From positions 444,776 to 508,775 of the forward strand of contig SCFE01000004.1 of assembly GCA_004352715.1 (NCBI GenBank): 64,000 bases of DNA, written 5' to 3'. Under the pieces are notes generated by a model. That model was not told where the DNA came from and did not search any database. It saw nothing but the letters and a program-made list of their open reading frames with translations. Source of the stretch: Hofstenia miamia. Its lineage: Eukaryota; Xenacoelomorpha; Acoela. Below, piece after piece: positions 25,101 through 36,187 of this stretch. Within the stretch, counting starts at the first letter, position 1. Every line of letters starts with the position of its first letter. The position numbers and the translations under genes were made by a program.

Positions 25101-26135
25101 TCTTCTATCTAAATAAAGCTCAAACTTCACTATATTCTTTGCGTTTCTGAAATGAAATTTCTGTTTATAAAATTACTGAGAATACATTTTTTTCGTAAAG
25201 CCTCCTATGCAGGAGTTTGTAAAAGAATATATTTTATTATTAACACTAGAACACTCAAACCGGTCAAAATGGACCTCTTGCAACATTGATATAGCTCTCA
25301 TGTAACAAGTCCTGTGAGTGGTTCACCCAAATTGGCTGATTTATTCTTTGATTTATTGAATTGAGCAATACCTTTTATAAACTCTATCATCTTTTTTATA
25401 TTCTAAGGAATATCATCAAATCACACATTATAAATTATGTAAGGGATTGGGTCAAACTTCAGATTGATATTTTATTCATCAATTCTGTCCATTTGAGAGA
25501 TATCTGCACAGAAGATTACACTGAATTGCTAATGGCTAAACGACTCAACAGAGGAGGGAGTGAAGGGGTTTCTACTCTGGTTTTTGCTAATCTTTATTCT
25601 GAAGATGGGCTTTCAAATGATTCAGATTTTCATTAGGAAAACTATCCTTTTTCAACTGGAAACTCGTCTAATGAATGTGAGAATGTGGAGAATGTATTCA
25701 TAGATTTACTACAAGAATGTATTGCATTCAACAGCTTCCAGCAAAGATTTCACCATTCAACCTGGTCAAACCCTCCTCGGAGCATTCATGTTCTCAAGTG
25801 CAAAATACATAAAACATCACGATACAGCATGGATTCATAAAATACTTCAAATGCTCAGTAAGGGTAAATCAAAACAAGAACCGGTTAAGTTTGTTTGATT
25901 TTTAAAATATATTGATTACAAGGATTACGGTGTTACAATACAATAGAAATTGTTATGAAATGGTGCAAAGATACAATACATTTAAATTACAAACTTTGCA
26001 TATTCCCCACTATGAGAATGCTGCATACTTACGAGGGGGATATACCAGTATAACATATTAACAGACGATTAATCTGCCCCTCAAAGTTAAAAAATAGGTA
26101 AATCAGAGAAATTAATTTAATGACAAAATGATTAG

Positions 26136-26186
<51 letters not shown>

Positions 26187-26536
26187 TCTACAATTTAAAT
26201 GTTGAGTTTTTTTACCACATAAACTATTTCAATTTATAATATATTGTTGGTGATGTGTATTCCTTTGAAATTTGATACATAAATTGAGCATTATTAAGAA
26301 AATAATAGCTAAAAAACTTAGAAAAAAATTATGTAGACTCTGTGTAGCTTTTAAAATTTTGAAATTGCATAAAATAAACAATGTTTTGCAAATATATTGC
26401 ATTTTGCTTTTTATTAACAATTCTGTCAATAAAAACTAAAAAAACAATTTTTGAAAGCATAAGGATCAAATTCGCTGTGTAGGTTTAAAATTACTACTCA
26501 AAGTCGCTCTGTATGTCCTTTATAGGTACACAGCGA

Positions 26537-26583
<47 letters not shown>

Positions 26584-27053
26584 TATATATATATATATAT
26601 ATATTTGCTTAATAAATAAAGAAAAGTTGTGGACAACTTTCTATATTTAATGCAATTAAACATAGAATGTAGTCTAAAGAATTATAAAATTGTATAATTA
26701 ATGATCTCTTAACTGATAAAAGCTCCGAATAAATGGTATTAATAACAATATCGCACTAATAAAAATAAATTACTACTTTATATTAAAACTAAGGTGCGTT
26801 TAAGTTTATATTACATTTGGAACGGCATAAATGCTCAAACGTCTAAATTTATAGCATCTTTAGTAGACTTTGCATAGAAACTTTGTGTAGCAAAATGAAA
26901 TGATAATAAGCTGATTGCATTAAGGTAACAATTGAATTCTAACAAAAATTTTACCTCTGCTTCTGTTACTAAATCGACTGTAGATAAATCAAATTCATTG
27001 ATAATTCCATCAGAAGTACTACACAAACTTTTGCTGTCTATGTTACCGCTCAT
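7161..27053 (-). CDS. Multi-exon multi-pass membrane protein, gustatory-receptor-like (partial model)
   Basis: Seven exons on the minus strand form one gene model: A 26955-27053, B 24696-24851, C 24042-24188, D 21729-21848, E 15105-15291, F 9070-9206, G 7755-7886 and H 7161-7265 (eight segments counting the first). Each has AG before it and GT after it. Phases agree for A-B-C (0,0), D-E (2) and F-G-H (0,0). C-D and E-F do not match, so at least one exon is missing in each interval, perhaps in the gap at 22805-23804 for C-D. Hydrophobic segments fall in B, C, D, E, F and H, giving about seven membrane passes. The phase-0 introns near the end and the last exon (ISAGKFTLLSSCLLL) recall arthropod gustatory receptors, although the usual TYhhhhhQF ending is not evident. 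The family assignment is inference; an unrelated multi-pass protein is possible. Confidence 0.55.
7755..7886 (-). CDS. Receptor-like gene, exon G
   Basis: Exactly 44 codons between AG (7887-7888) and the donor GTAGAT. The peptide begins ACRVNTIERRLQKLALEMRL and ends with DELDSFLSFVSICQMK. It is hydrophilic and helical, as expected of the intracellular loop before TM7. Incoming and outgoing phases are both 0. Confidence 0.7.
7887..9069 (-). other. Intron between exons F and G of the receptor-like gene
   Basis: AT-rich, with no element recognised. Short A/T repeats near 8985-9000 only. Confidence 0.45.
9070..9206 (-). CDS. Receptor-like gene, exon F
   Basis: It has 137 bases: two bases of a split codon and 45 codons, with a T-rich acceptor (AG at 9207-9208) and donor GTATTT. 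The peptide SLIWAELIKVYFKADNENN is followed by a strong membrane helix (VLICLISMGVILFSWILLAM) and ends FPIVQ. The incoming phase requires a preceding exon ending with one base, which exon E does not provide. Confidence 0.65.
9257..9787 (+). CDS. LINE ORF1 protein with CCHC zinc knuckles
   Basis: A 176-residue frame with an RRM-like start (KIKITNIPLYEDVTNFKEF), a basic middle and clustered knuckles: CSNCGEFGHSTKVC (CX2CX4HX4C) and a related CMYCMDNHNYKNC, then a third Cys/His cluster. Such proteins bind element RNA. It is shorter than usual for the group, consistent with loss of the N-terminus by 5' truncation. Its stop overlaps the start of ORF2 by 11 bases. Confidence 0.75.
   Translation: MPKIKITNIPLYEDVTNFKEFKSKLFADNENILKDFEMEHCELIYSNVNNYSKCKEIIMKVSAKLRHVLVGKKLKLGFGIVRTFDHYYVRKCSNCGEFGHSTKVCSMKTSNCMYCMDNHNYKNCPVKNAKEMHKCINCKNSNMFQKSHSNHNAFSKECPLYKNQMQLTILKTNHEL
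9777..12685 (+). pseudogene. LINE ORF2: AP endonuclease and reverse transcriptase, two lesions
   Basis: The ATG at 9777 is in frame with the long frame beginning 9954 and overlaps the ORF1 stop. Endonuclease motifs appear in order: GVTETWL (catalytic Glu), RGGGVLL, GDYN, SLIDYIITD and SDHLLI. RT motifs are YRPISVL, GFQKDTSTNDALL, LDISKAFNSINH (motif A Asp kept), GVPQGSVLGPLLF and QFADDTLIY (active site intact). Lesions are TAG at 9924-9926 and a one-base shift at the seven-A run 11608-11614. The C-terminus ends at 12685. The copy is young-looking but inactive as assembled; either lesion could be a sequencing error. Confidence 0.85.
12861..15104 (-). other. Rest of the E-F intron of the receptor-like gene
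   Basis: At least one exon must lie between 9207 and 15104 because phases of E and F differ. Weak candidates near 14480 (after a CAAG acceptor) and near 13915 (after a strong polypyrimidine tract and TTAG) were seen, but neither fits both neighbours. No transposon ends recognised. Confidence 0.4.
15105..15291 (-). CDS. Receptor-like gene, exon E
   Basis: It has 187 bases: one base completing the codon from exon D and 62 codons. The acceptor is TTCTAG and the donor is the consensus GTAAGT. The peptide carries one or two membrane helices (FWLIVLVIFGKIFYYMVYLV) and a Cys-containing loop ending LPIKEMIH. The phase matches exon D exactly (CC plus A), which supports both. Confidence 0.7.
15380..15644. 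mobile_element. MITE-like element flanked by (TA)n
   Basis: The ends are imperfect inverted repeats (CGGGCTTTGGATAC at the left; the right end reversed reads CGGTCTCTAGATAC; 11 of 14 match), and both are set directly in TA microsatellite. Inside, the motif GGCGCTGGATAC recurs three or four times. It may be a TA-inserting MITE or a tandem satellite. Confidence 0.4.
15645..15840. repeat. (TA)n tract interrupted by a 162-N gap
   Basis: TA repeat on both sides of 15671-15832. The gap is probably an unresolved longer TA tract. Confidence 0.9.
15841..16062. mobile_element. Second diverged copy of the TA-flanked repeat
   Basis: It aligns by eye with 15400-15640: ATTTACAAAAAAATAT, then a CGGGCTGTAAATAC motif, a GGCTCTGGACATGGGTC motif, and a right end TAGCCAGAGCTC before more TA repeat. 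Less well preserved than the first copy. Confidence 0.4.
16064..16137. repeat. (TA)n microsatellite
   Basis: Two TA runs separated by a short non-TA sequence. The DNA immediately right (AGTGGCGTCGCGTC...GGGGCCCC) resembles a hAT-type terminus, but no partner end was confirmed. Confidence 0.8.
16819..17202. repeat. 384-base segment, exact copy of 18055-18438 (left)
   Basis: The segment ends precisely at the single N at 17203. It shows no coding features. See the matching entry for the right copy. Confidence 0.9.
18055..18438. repeat. 384-base segment, exact copy of 16819-17202 (right)
   Basis: It begins precisely after the single N at 18054. Two identical copies, each ending at a one-base join, are the signature of overlapping contig ends that were not merged, with the 850-base contig 17204-18053 wedged between. 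Confidence 0.9.
18439..21728 (-). other. Intron D-E of the receptor-like gene, right part
   Basis: AT-rich, with a TA microsatellite at about 20130-20152. No exon or element was recognised. The plus-strand frame at 18415-18711 has no splice or family support. Confidence 0.4.
21729..21848 (-). CDS. Receptor-like gene, exon D
   Basis: It has 120 bases: one base, 39 codons, two bases. The acceptor is ATTTAG and the donor GTATGT. It encodes a membrane helix (WLFTLVIFWFAASLTSFAAI) followed by GILQSKYCQLCFFQYKIDT. Its outgoing phase fits exon E. Its incoming phase does not fit exon C, so an exon is missing between them. Confidence 0.65.
22805..23804. other. Assembly gap of exactly 1000 N
   Basis: A round size suggests an estimated or default gap length. 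The right side starts in a TA microsatellite (23805-23829). It may hide the missing exon between C and D. Confidence 0.99.
24042..24188 (-). CDS. Receptor-like gene, exon C
   Basis: It has 49 codons from AG (24189-24190) to donor GTTTAG. The peptide begins ANYTCGKFSSYSN and contains PDILNFMSYIYGLFYYRY and an NGT glycosylation-type sequon. Phase 0 on both sides, agreeing with exon B. Confidence 0.65.
24696..24851 (-). CDS. Receptor-like gene, exon B
   Basis: It has 52 codons between CCTAG and donor GTACAT, phase 0 at both ends. The peptide starts LGWMPFGTDNYRHRK and then has a membrane helix (VFACINIIFPISCTTVLILG). A G-x-x-P-F motif just before TM1 is usual in gustatory receptors. An alternative donor GTAAGT lies 31 bases downstream, but the frame stops before it. 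Confidence 0.65.
25240..25880 (+). mobile_element. Probable piggyBac-like remnant
   Basis: TTAA at 25240-25243 is followed by CACTAGAACACTCAAACCGG and TCAAAATGGACC, the form of a piggyBac-type terminal repeat. A short plus-strand frame from about 25534 (MAKRLNRGG, then an acidic SEDGLSNDSDF) and a further fragment after a stop at 25636 could be the acidic N-terminus of the transposase. No catalytic region and no matching right end were found. Confidence 0.4.
26140..26184. repeat. (TA)n microsatellite
   Basis: A pure TA run in the A-B intron. Another two runs lie at about 26543-26605. Confidence 0.9.
26955..27053 (-). CDS. Receptor-like gene, exon A (start codon)
   Basis: ATG at 27053 opens 33 codons (MSGNIDSKSL... 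ending LVTEAE) to donor GTAAAA, phase 0, matching exon B. The peptide is hydrophilic, as expected of a cytosolic N-terminus. One base before the ATG is ACAG, preceded by a T-rich tract and CTGACTAAC, which looks like a branch point. The exon may therefore have a 5' non-coding exon upstream. Confidence 0.5.
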
Positions 27054-27201
27054 GCTGTGTTAGTCAGAAAAAAGTAAACTTTCTGAGTAAATATCTGCAT
27101 GATAAGTTAACCAAATATCTTAGTTTTTATAATTGCTTGTTTTGTAACTTAATTGGTGGTATATGACTATAATTGCATTAACAAATATCACCAACTAAAT
27201 A

Positions 27202-27476
27202 ACGGGTGATCACTAAAAATTGGCAAAAATCTTTGAACTTCGTTTATTACAGATATAGTTGGCATACATAATCGACTATATGAAAACAGCTTTATACAGT
27301 CATCAACTCTTTCTTCAAATGCTCCATGTCGAACTCTCTGCTTCAATGCACGTTCAGATTTTGCGGTCTAACCATTCGCATAAACTGCAGCCTTCAGCGG
27401 ACCCCAAAAGTTCTCGATGGGTCGAAGTTGAGGATTCGGTGGATTGATGTCTCGTGGCACAAAATTGACGTCCTCC
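27202..27476 (-). mobile_element. Deleted DD37E Tc1/mariner copy, cut by gap
   Basis: TA (27200-27201) and the terminal repeat ACGGGTGATCACTAAAAATT are the same as at 31516. The following 90 bases match that copy; then about 100 bases and several smaller blocks are missing, including part of the transposase C-terminus (RPIENFWG is still readable on the minus strand). The other end is inside the N gap. It lies upstream of, or in an intron of, the kinase gene. Confidence 0.85.
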
Positions 27477-28476
27477 NNNNNNNNNNNNNNNNNNNNNNNN
27501 NNNNNNNNNNNNNNNNNNNNNNNNNNNNNNNNNNNNNNNNNNNNNNNNNNNNNNNNNNNNNNNNNNNNNNNNNNNNNNNNNNNNNNNNNNNNNNNNNNNN
27601 NNNNNNNNNNNNNNNNNNNNNNNNNNNNNNNNNNNNNNNNNNNNNNNNNNNNNNNNNNNNNNNNNNNNNNNNNNNNNNNNNNNNNNNNNNNNNNNNNNNN
27701 NNNNNNNNNNNNNNNNNNNNNNNNNNNNNNNNNNNNNNNNNNNNNNNNNNNNNNNNNNNNNNNNNNNNNNNNNNNNNNNNNNNNNNNNNNNNNNNNNNNN
27801 NNNNNNNNNNNNNNNNNNNNNNNNNNNNNNNNNNNNNNNNNNNNNNNNNNNNNNNNNNNNNNNNNNNNNNNNNNNNNNNNNNNNNNNNNNNNNNNNNNNN
27901 NNNNNNNNNNNNNNNNNNNNNNNNNNNNNNNNNNNNNNNNNNNNNNNNNNNNNNNNNNNNNNNNNNNNNNNNNNNNNNNNNNNNNNNNNNNNNNNNNNNN
28001 NNNNNNNNNNNNNNNNNNNNNNNNNNNNNNNNNNNNNNNNNNNNNNNNNNNNNNNNNNNNNNNNNNNNNNNNNNNNNNNNNNNNNNNNNNNNNNNNNNNN
28101 NNNNNNNNNNNNNNNNNNNNNNNNNNNNNNNNNNNNNNNNNNNNNNNNNNNNNNNNNNNNNNNNNNNNNNNNNNNNNNNNNNNNNNNNNNNNNNNNNNNN
28201 NNNNNNNNNNNNNNNNNNNNNNNNNNNNNNNNNNNNNNNNNNNNNNNNNNNNNNNNNNNNNNNNNNNNNNNNNNNNNNNNNNNNNNNNNNNNNNNNNNNN
28301 NNNNNNNNNNNNNNNNNNNNNNNNNNNNNNNNNNNNNNNNNNNNNNNNNNNNNNNNNNNNNNNNNNNNNNNNNNNNNNNNNNNNNNNNNNNNNNNNNNNN
28401 NNNNNNNNNNNNNNNNNNNNNNNNNNNNNNNNNNNNNNNNNNNNNNNNNNNNNNNNNNNNNNNNNNNNNNNNNNNN
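27477..28476. other. Assembly gap of exactly 1000 N
   Basis: The left flank is transposon and the right flank is kinase exon. The kinase N-terminal exons and promoter are probably hidden here. Confidence 0.99.
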
Positions 28477-30719
<2,243 letters not shown>

Positions 30720-31513
30720 TATTTATATGTGTAAGCCATGATCCCGCAACTTTATCAAGACTTAACTTCACTGTAACCTCATTCAACTTTTGCCAATAAG
30801 ATTTATTACTTCAGGAATCTTGAGAAAGTTGCTAGTTCATGTAATCATGGGAAATATTAATTCGTGATCTATTAATTCGATAAAATCGATGTCTCTTTTA
30901 TTGCATATTGTAGTTTGTAATGTTTTGTACACGAGTGAATCGAATTTCAAACATAGTCTAAGCCTGGTGCGGCAGAAGTATGATTTATTCTTTTGTTATA
31001 TACTTCTGAATATAGTTTACAACAAATTCGTTTACTTTTCTTTATATATTTACAGATACATAAAGCAAAAACTGTCTAAACATAATACTAAGGATTTCAG
31101 GTGCAAAATGATCCCTTCATTTTTTGTCATACCTGTTAACAAAAACCGTTCCTTAAGATTTGGATCTTACCTCATACTGAGGCATACAGTATTTCCTGGA
31201 ATTAATATACCTAAAAGTATAGTGCTAAAACTTGGTAAATGTTAATCAATTTTTCTCTAAGCTTTGAAATGTGAAATAACTTAAGGTTCAGTAAACAAGA
31301 TTAGCAACGTGTTTCTGGATGGGGTCCACCACTGTGGTTTGTCCTGCAGGATTTAGTATGGGTGTCAAAATTTAACAGCATTTATAGATACATCAAATTG
31401 CATCTAGAAGCTGTACATTCTGGAATTTTCTGGTCCCATAGTCCCATTGGTCCCACAGCATTCCTTCAATTTTGAATAAAAATAATAAGTAATATTCTGA
31501 AATCCATGGTCCT
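30720..31513 (+). other. Kinase 3' flank
   Basis: 3' UTR and flank before the DD37E element. The 118-residue frame at 30889-31245 has no family features or splice support. Confidence 0.4.
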
Positions 31514-31515
31514 AA

Positions 31516-33219
31516 CGGGTGATCACTAAAAATTGGCACAAATCTTTGAACTTCGTTTATTACAGATATAGTTGGCATACATAATCGACTATATGAAAAC
31601 AGCTTTATAAACTTATTAACTATGAAGTTGATAACAAAAAACAGTTAGTCATTTACATAACAAGAGTGACCGGGGGCCGTCACGGGAAGCCTTGCGAAGT
31701 TTTTGTCGCACAGTCATCAACTCTTTCTTCAAAGGCTCCATGTCGAACTCATGAATGCATTTTTTGATTCTCTGCTTCAATGCACGTTCAGATTTTGCGG
31801 TCCAACCATTCGCATAAACTGCAGCCTTCAGCTGACCCCAAAAGTTCTCGATGGGTCGAAGTTGAGGAACATTCGGTGGATTGATGTCTCGTGGCACAAA
31901 ATTGACGTCCAATGTCTTCAGAAGTTCTTGTGTCGCTTTTGCGTAATGCGCAGACGCTAAGTCTGGCCAAAAGACGTAGTTCCCGTCTTTATGTTTTTCC
32001 TGAAGGAAAGGTACCAATCGTCTATTCACACAGTCTTCTCGGTACATTTCGCTATCAAGACTTCCTCGACGAGGACAAAAAAATGGTTCGGAAATCCCTT
32101 CGATGGAGATGGCCAGCCATACCATAATTTTAGGCTCGAATTTCTTCTTAAAATGAAATTTCACAGTCACAGGCGTTGAACTTTGTTGAATGTAAAATAC
32201 CCAGCGTTTCCGGGAATGCTATTAAGGTTAAGGGTGAAATAGGACTCATCATTCCATGACAATCGCAAAATCACTGCTTTTCTGAGAAAAGGTTCCGTTC
32301 TTTTTTCTGCAGTTGCGCTTGGCGCAGATTTCTTGTTCATTTGACATATGAGGGGCTTTTTGNTTCACACACTCTTCTCGGTACATTTCGCCATCAAGAC
32401 TTCCTCGACGAGGACAAAAAATGGTTCGGAAATCCCTTCGGTGGAGATGGCCAGCCATACCATAATTTTAGGCTCGAATTTCTTTTTAAAATGAAATTTC
32501 ACAGTCACAGGCGTTGAACCTTTGTTGAATGTAAAATACCTAGCGTTTTGGGGAATACTATCAGGGTGAAGGGTGAAATAGGACTCATCATCCATGACAA
32601 TCGCAAAATCACTGCATTTCTGAGAAAAGGTTCCGTTCATTTTTCTGCAGTTGCGCTTGGCGCGGATTTCTTGTTCATCTGACATGTGAGGGGCTTTTTG
32701 GCTTTTAAAATGCTTCACAACTTCTGACTGCATAATTTTCACGACGTAACTTTGACTTACCCCGTACTTGGAGGCCATTTGACGGGTCGACACGCCGACA
32801 CGGGTGATTGCGCCACGAACCATCTTCCGTCGTTTTGTGTCCGTGATTCTCAACGGTTTTCTTCCGGAACCAGGCTTTCTTTCAACACTTGCGCCTCTCT
32901 GGAGCTTCGCGAGAACTCGGTAAGAAGTACGCTTCGCAATACCAATGTCCTCAAGCTTCTTCACAATGCATGACTTCGTCTTATCTCGATGCTTCAGATA
33001 GACAGTTTCTATCAGTTCGCGGCGTTGCACTTCGGAAAATCTCTTCATCTCATAAAATGAAGTCAAAATTCAAATTTAGAGAAAATCACGTGATTTTCGA
33101 ATGCGGCAATATCACGTGATGCTTTGACTTTGCTACCAAGAGTAATAGCACGCTGATAAACCTTTTATGTTTGAAATACAAAGCTTTCAATTTTGTGCCA
33201 ATTTTTAGTCATCACCCGT
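31516..33219 (-). mobile_element. DD37E Tc1/mariner transposon with TIRs and TA duplication
   Basis: Both ends carry ACGGGTGAT(C/G)ACTAAAAATT, continued by GGCACAAA, in inverted orientation, and are bounded by TA at 31514-31515 and 33220-33221. The 1704-base length is inflated by a near-duplicate block around the single N at 32363; without it the element is near 1370 bases, a usual size. It sits about 800 bases after the kinase stop codon. Confidence 0.93.
31649..33066 (-). pseudogene. DD37E-type Tc1/mariner transposase
   Basis: The minus strand encodes two helix-turn-helix DNA-binding units (KTKSCIVKKLEDIGIAKRTS; STRQMASKYGVSQSYVVKI) separated by a GSGRKP AT-hook-like motif, then the RNase-H-fold catalytic core. 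Catalytic Asp 1 is in IVMDDESYF, Asp 2 in FWPDLASAHYA, and Glu in LRPIENFWG, with exactly 37 residues between the last two. The frame is intact in the halves 32365-33066 and 31649-32170, but the block 32024-32362/32364-32700 is present twice with about 4-5% difference, including a 7-A versus 6-A run that shifts the frame in the right copy. The contig join, not only mutation, may explain the break. Confidence 0.9.
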
Positions 33220-33221
33220 TA

Positions 33222-35137
33222 TAGTTTAGTTTCTAAAAATCAATTTGGTTTTAGATAAAATTAGGTTTTAACTATATTAATTTGTACACAATAACTTAAA
33301 TGTCAGTACGAAGATATAAGTACTATTTAACATTTATTAATTCAATCTATATCAAATATGTTGGGAATTTACTGACAAACAATTGTAGGGATACATAGGG
33401 AGCCAGAAGAAAGCTTATAATCCTAAAATCTCCTCATTTAGAATGCTGGTTTGGCAACCAATTGACAACATATTGAATGATTTCTAGAGGAATTAGAGAA
33501 GTTGTTTCATTCGATTGTTGTTTCTATTTTTTCAGAGAGTTTCAACAATGATCAAAATACCATAAGGTTGATGATGAATCCAATGACTAAGGCTGACCTA
33601 TTATGGTTGAAATATCGATTTCTAAAGCTATTTGTGTATTTAGCAACATATTTGTTTTCCAAAAGGGAATTATTTTTATTTAAACTTTGTGTTCTATTCT
33701 ACCGGAATTTGAATTACCCTTCAAACACTTCATTTTCTGAAACTAACAAAACAAACTTTTTGCTAAATACATCTATAAATTAAGCCCTATAACTTGATTA
33801 CCACCACAAAGAATGCTGTCTTCAATGATGGAATATGTTTGTGTTCACCAAATTCATTAGTATTTAAACTGTGTCGATAGCATAAAAACTCATGACGCTA
33901 TAGGTATTCAAATTTCATCCACTCTATTCATTGTAATAATTGCATACGAAAGATTGCTGATTTTGACAAATTTTTTGTAAATACATGTAGTGTAACATGG
34001 AGCTAGTAAGCACGTACATTTTGATGTATTGTGCTAGTTCATAGGTTCAATGCTTGAAAAGCAATAGGGTTGCGAAATGCTTCAGCTGAAATAGTCGAAT
34101 AGAATTTTGCAAATTGTAATTAACAAAAGTCTTAGTTATGGAAGAAGTATAGTACTTAAAAATATAATTTTAATATAGTAAGATGGAGCTAAATGAGCTC
34201 TAAAGAATTTCTGAAGCCAGCTAAAGAATCGGAGGTAGAGTTGGTAGAATACTGGCTGTGTAAATGTATATAAGTCTATAAAGTAAAAAGCAATATTGTA
34301 TACCAGAGGAAGCCTTCCAAAAATTGAAGATGCATATTAAAGCATTGAAACCAAGAATACAGAAGACGTAATATTTATAAATTAATATCTCGTTTTTATA
34401 AGAACTATTATTAATTAAACAATTCTAAGAAAAATATAAACTACGTTAAAATTTTGTATAAATCTTAAAAATGCATAAGCTGATTAACTTTGGAGAATGT
34501 AATAGTTTTTAATAAATAAATTGTTGAAAAGTAATCAAGTCACATAATATATTTTTAAAAAATGCCAAGATCATTGAAAACATTAAAACTTTATATATGT
34601 TTATTATATGGTTTAAGAAAGCCAAAAAATGGGGATAATATACGAAAAAATGAATAATATAGTATGTTTCAAATGATGAATGATCATTTAGAAAATTGAT
34701 AATTATTAGTAATTGAAAAACGATAACAAAATTCAATTAGTAATCAAATGAAATTTTAGTTATAAAAAGATGGTATGTTTCTAAAAGTTCATCCATAGAA
34801 TATCCCCTGAATTTGTAGGTCAAATTATGCTTCCAATTCAATAGAGATCCAAATTGTTGAAACTTAACTGTAAATCTAGAAATGCATGATATTTATTTTA
34901 TTTCAACGTTTAGTAGACTGCATGGTATGGTTTTTTCCTTGAAATTTTATTGTATAGAAATCTCGAAACTTTTAAAGAATATCGCGCTGCTGCATAGGAA
35001 GTAATATTATCTCCAGCTAACTATCAGAAATCTAGATGTACAAAACCATGAGTAGGACTTCCTTGAGTTTTCGAATCCCCTCATTGGCAAGAATCCATTT
35101 TGTAAGATTATGGTAATGATTTTAACTAGTTCATTAT
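33222..35137. other. AT-rich stretch with one exon-like frame
   Basis: Mostly featureless. At 33536-33783 (plus) a strong acceptor (TTCTATTTTTTCAG) is followed by 81 codons to TAA, with no recognisable family. It could be the last exon of an unknown gene or chance. Confidence 0.3.
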
Positions 35138-35401
35138 CAGGCGCGGATTCAGGATTCCAAGTTAGGGGGGGCGTGGGACTGCGTGCATGCATGTATCTTT
35201 TATGCCTACATATTATAATTTTCTATAATAATAATAGATAAATATATGACAGGTTGTTTAAATGCTTTCTTGAAATTAAAGTTAGGCAAAAACTATGTTA
35301 TACAATACATTGGATATTTGTCAGTAAAACAAGCAATGAATTCATCTCCTATATTTTTTATTCCAATTTTAGGTTTTGTGCGCCCCCCCAAACCGCCCCT
35401 G
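35138..35401. mobile_element. hAT-type MITE
   Basis: The left end reads CAGGCGCGGATTCAGG and later GGGGGGGCG; the right end mirrors it (CGCCCCCCC...CCGCCCCTG). The form CAGGGGCGGATCC..GGGGGG is common for short hAT elements. Flanking ATTAT occurs on both sides, but a clean 8-bp duplication is not seen. Confidence 0.6.
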
Positions 35402-35534
35402 ATTATTAAGAACTTTTACAAGTAAATTTCTACGCGCAGACCTATGAAACTTTACTGTTACGGATTATTTACTTTTACTAAAACTAATACAAACTACAGA
35501 TAGTCATCGACGTTTCTGGTGGGGATGTGTATCT

Positions 35535-35713
35535 CAGTTATAATAATAATAAGAGCAAATTTATTGCGCAATATATGTATACAAAAAATCTACGAACATG
35601 ACAAAAAATAAAATATATACAAATAGTTAACTGCAAATTAATATGTATACAATATATAATAATATAATCAATGTTTATGTGACTGTTTGTGTAAGTTCTC
35701 AACGTTGGATATA
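35535..35713 (-). mobile_element. LINE 3' tail with (TTA)n end
   Basis: Read on the minus strand, this is a 3' UTR-like sequence ending GCGCAATAAATTTGCTC followed by TTA repeats. The same sequence is found, interrupted, at 62573-62621 and 63843-63990. No coding part is attached. Confidence 0.6.
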
Positions 35714-36035
35714 CAGTACTGAAAAAAAGAATGCGGCCACCCATGATTTGTCATAAATATTTCTAAGAAATGGACGCCAAGAATGTCATAGGTATTTTTT
35801 AATTAGATTTAGTGTTGCAGAAAGGGAAATTCATCAATGTTGAAACACAATTATCACTGTTTACTTTAAATCTCAAGGAGAAATGCTACAATGCTTGTAG
35901 TTAGGTAATCTTTTCTTGGAAAATGTATTCGGTAACTTCAGACTAATTCAGAGAATCTAAAAAAAAATTGTTGAGCTTTTTCAGTCTACTTATTATGAAA
36001 ATGTCTAATAACAGCTCTTGTGTGCCTTTCAAAGC
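35714..36035 (+). mobile_element. Tc1-like transposon, 5' end only
   Basis: After TA (35712-35713) the sequence CAGTACTGAAAAAAAGAATG and the next 300 bases match, reversed, 46430-46751. The homology ends shortly after the transposase start (ATGAAAATGTCTAATAACAG). It is inserted in the LINE tail at 35535. Confidence 0.7.
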
Positions 36036-36187
36036 GAAATCCTAGGAAGTCAGTTCTAGAAGGGAACATATCGTGTATTATATGATCGGTACACTCCGAA
36101 ATATCTTTGTATAACCTCTCGTCTTTAACTTTAGTTATAATTTTCTAGGACAATAGTCGTCTATAAGACCAGTATATATAGCCTCGG

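Noticed and set aside
30889-31245. 118-codon frame downstream of the kinase
   Set aside because: AT-rich, no motif, directly in the kinase 3' flank; likely chance.
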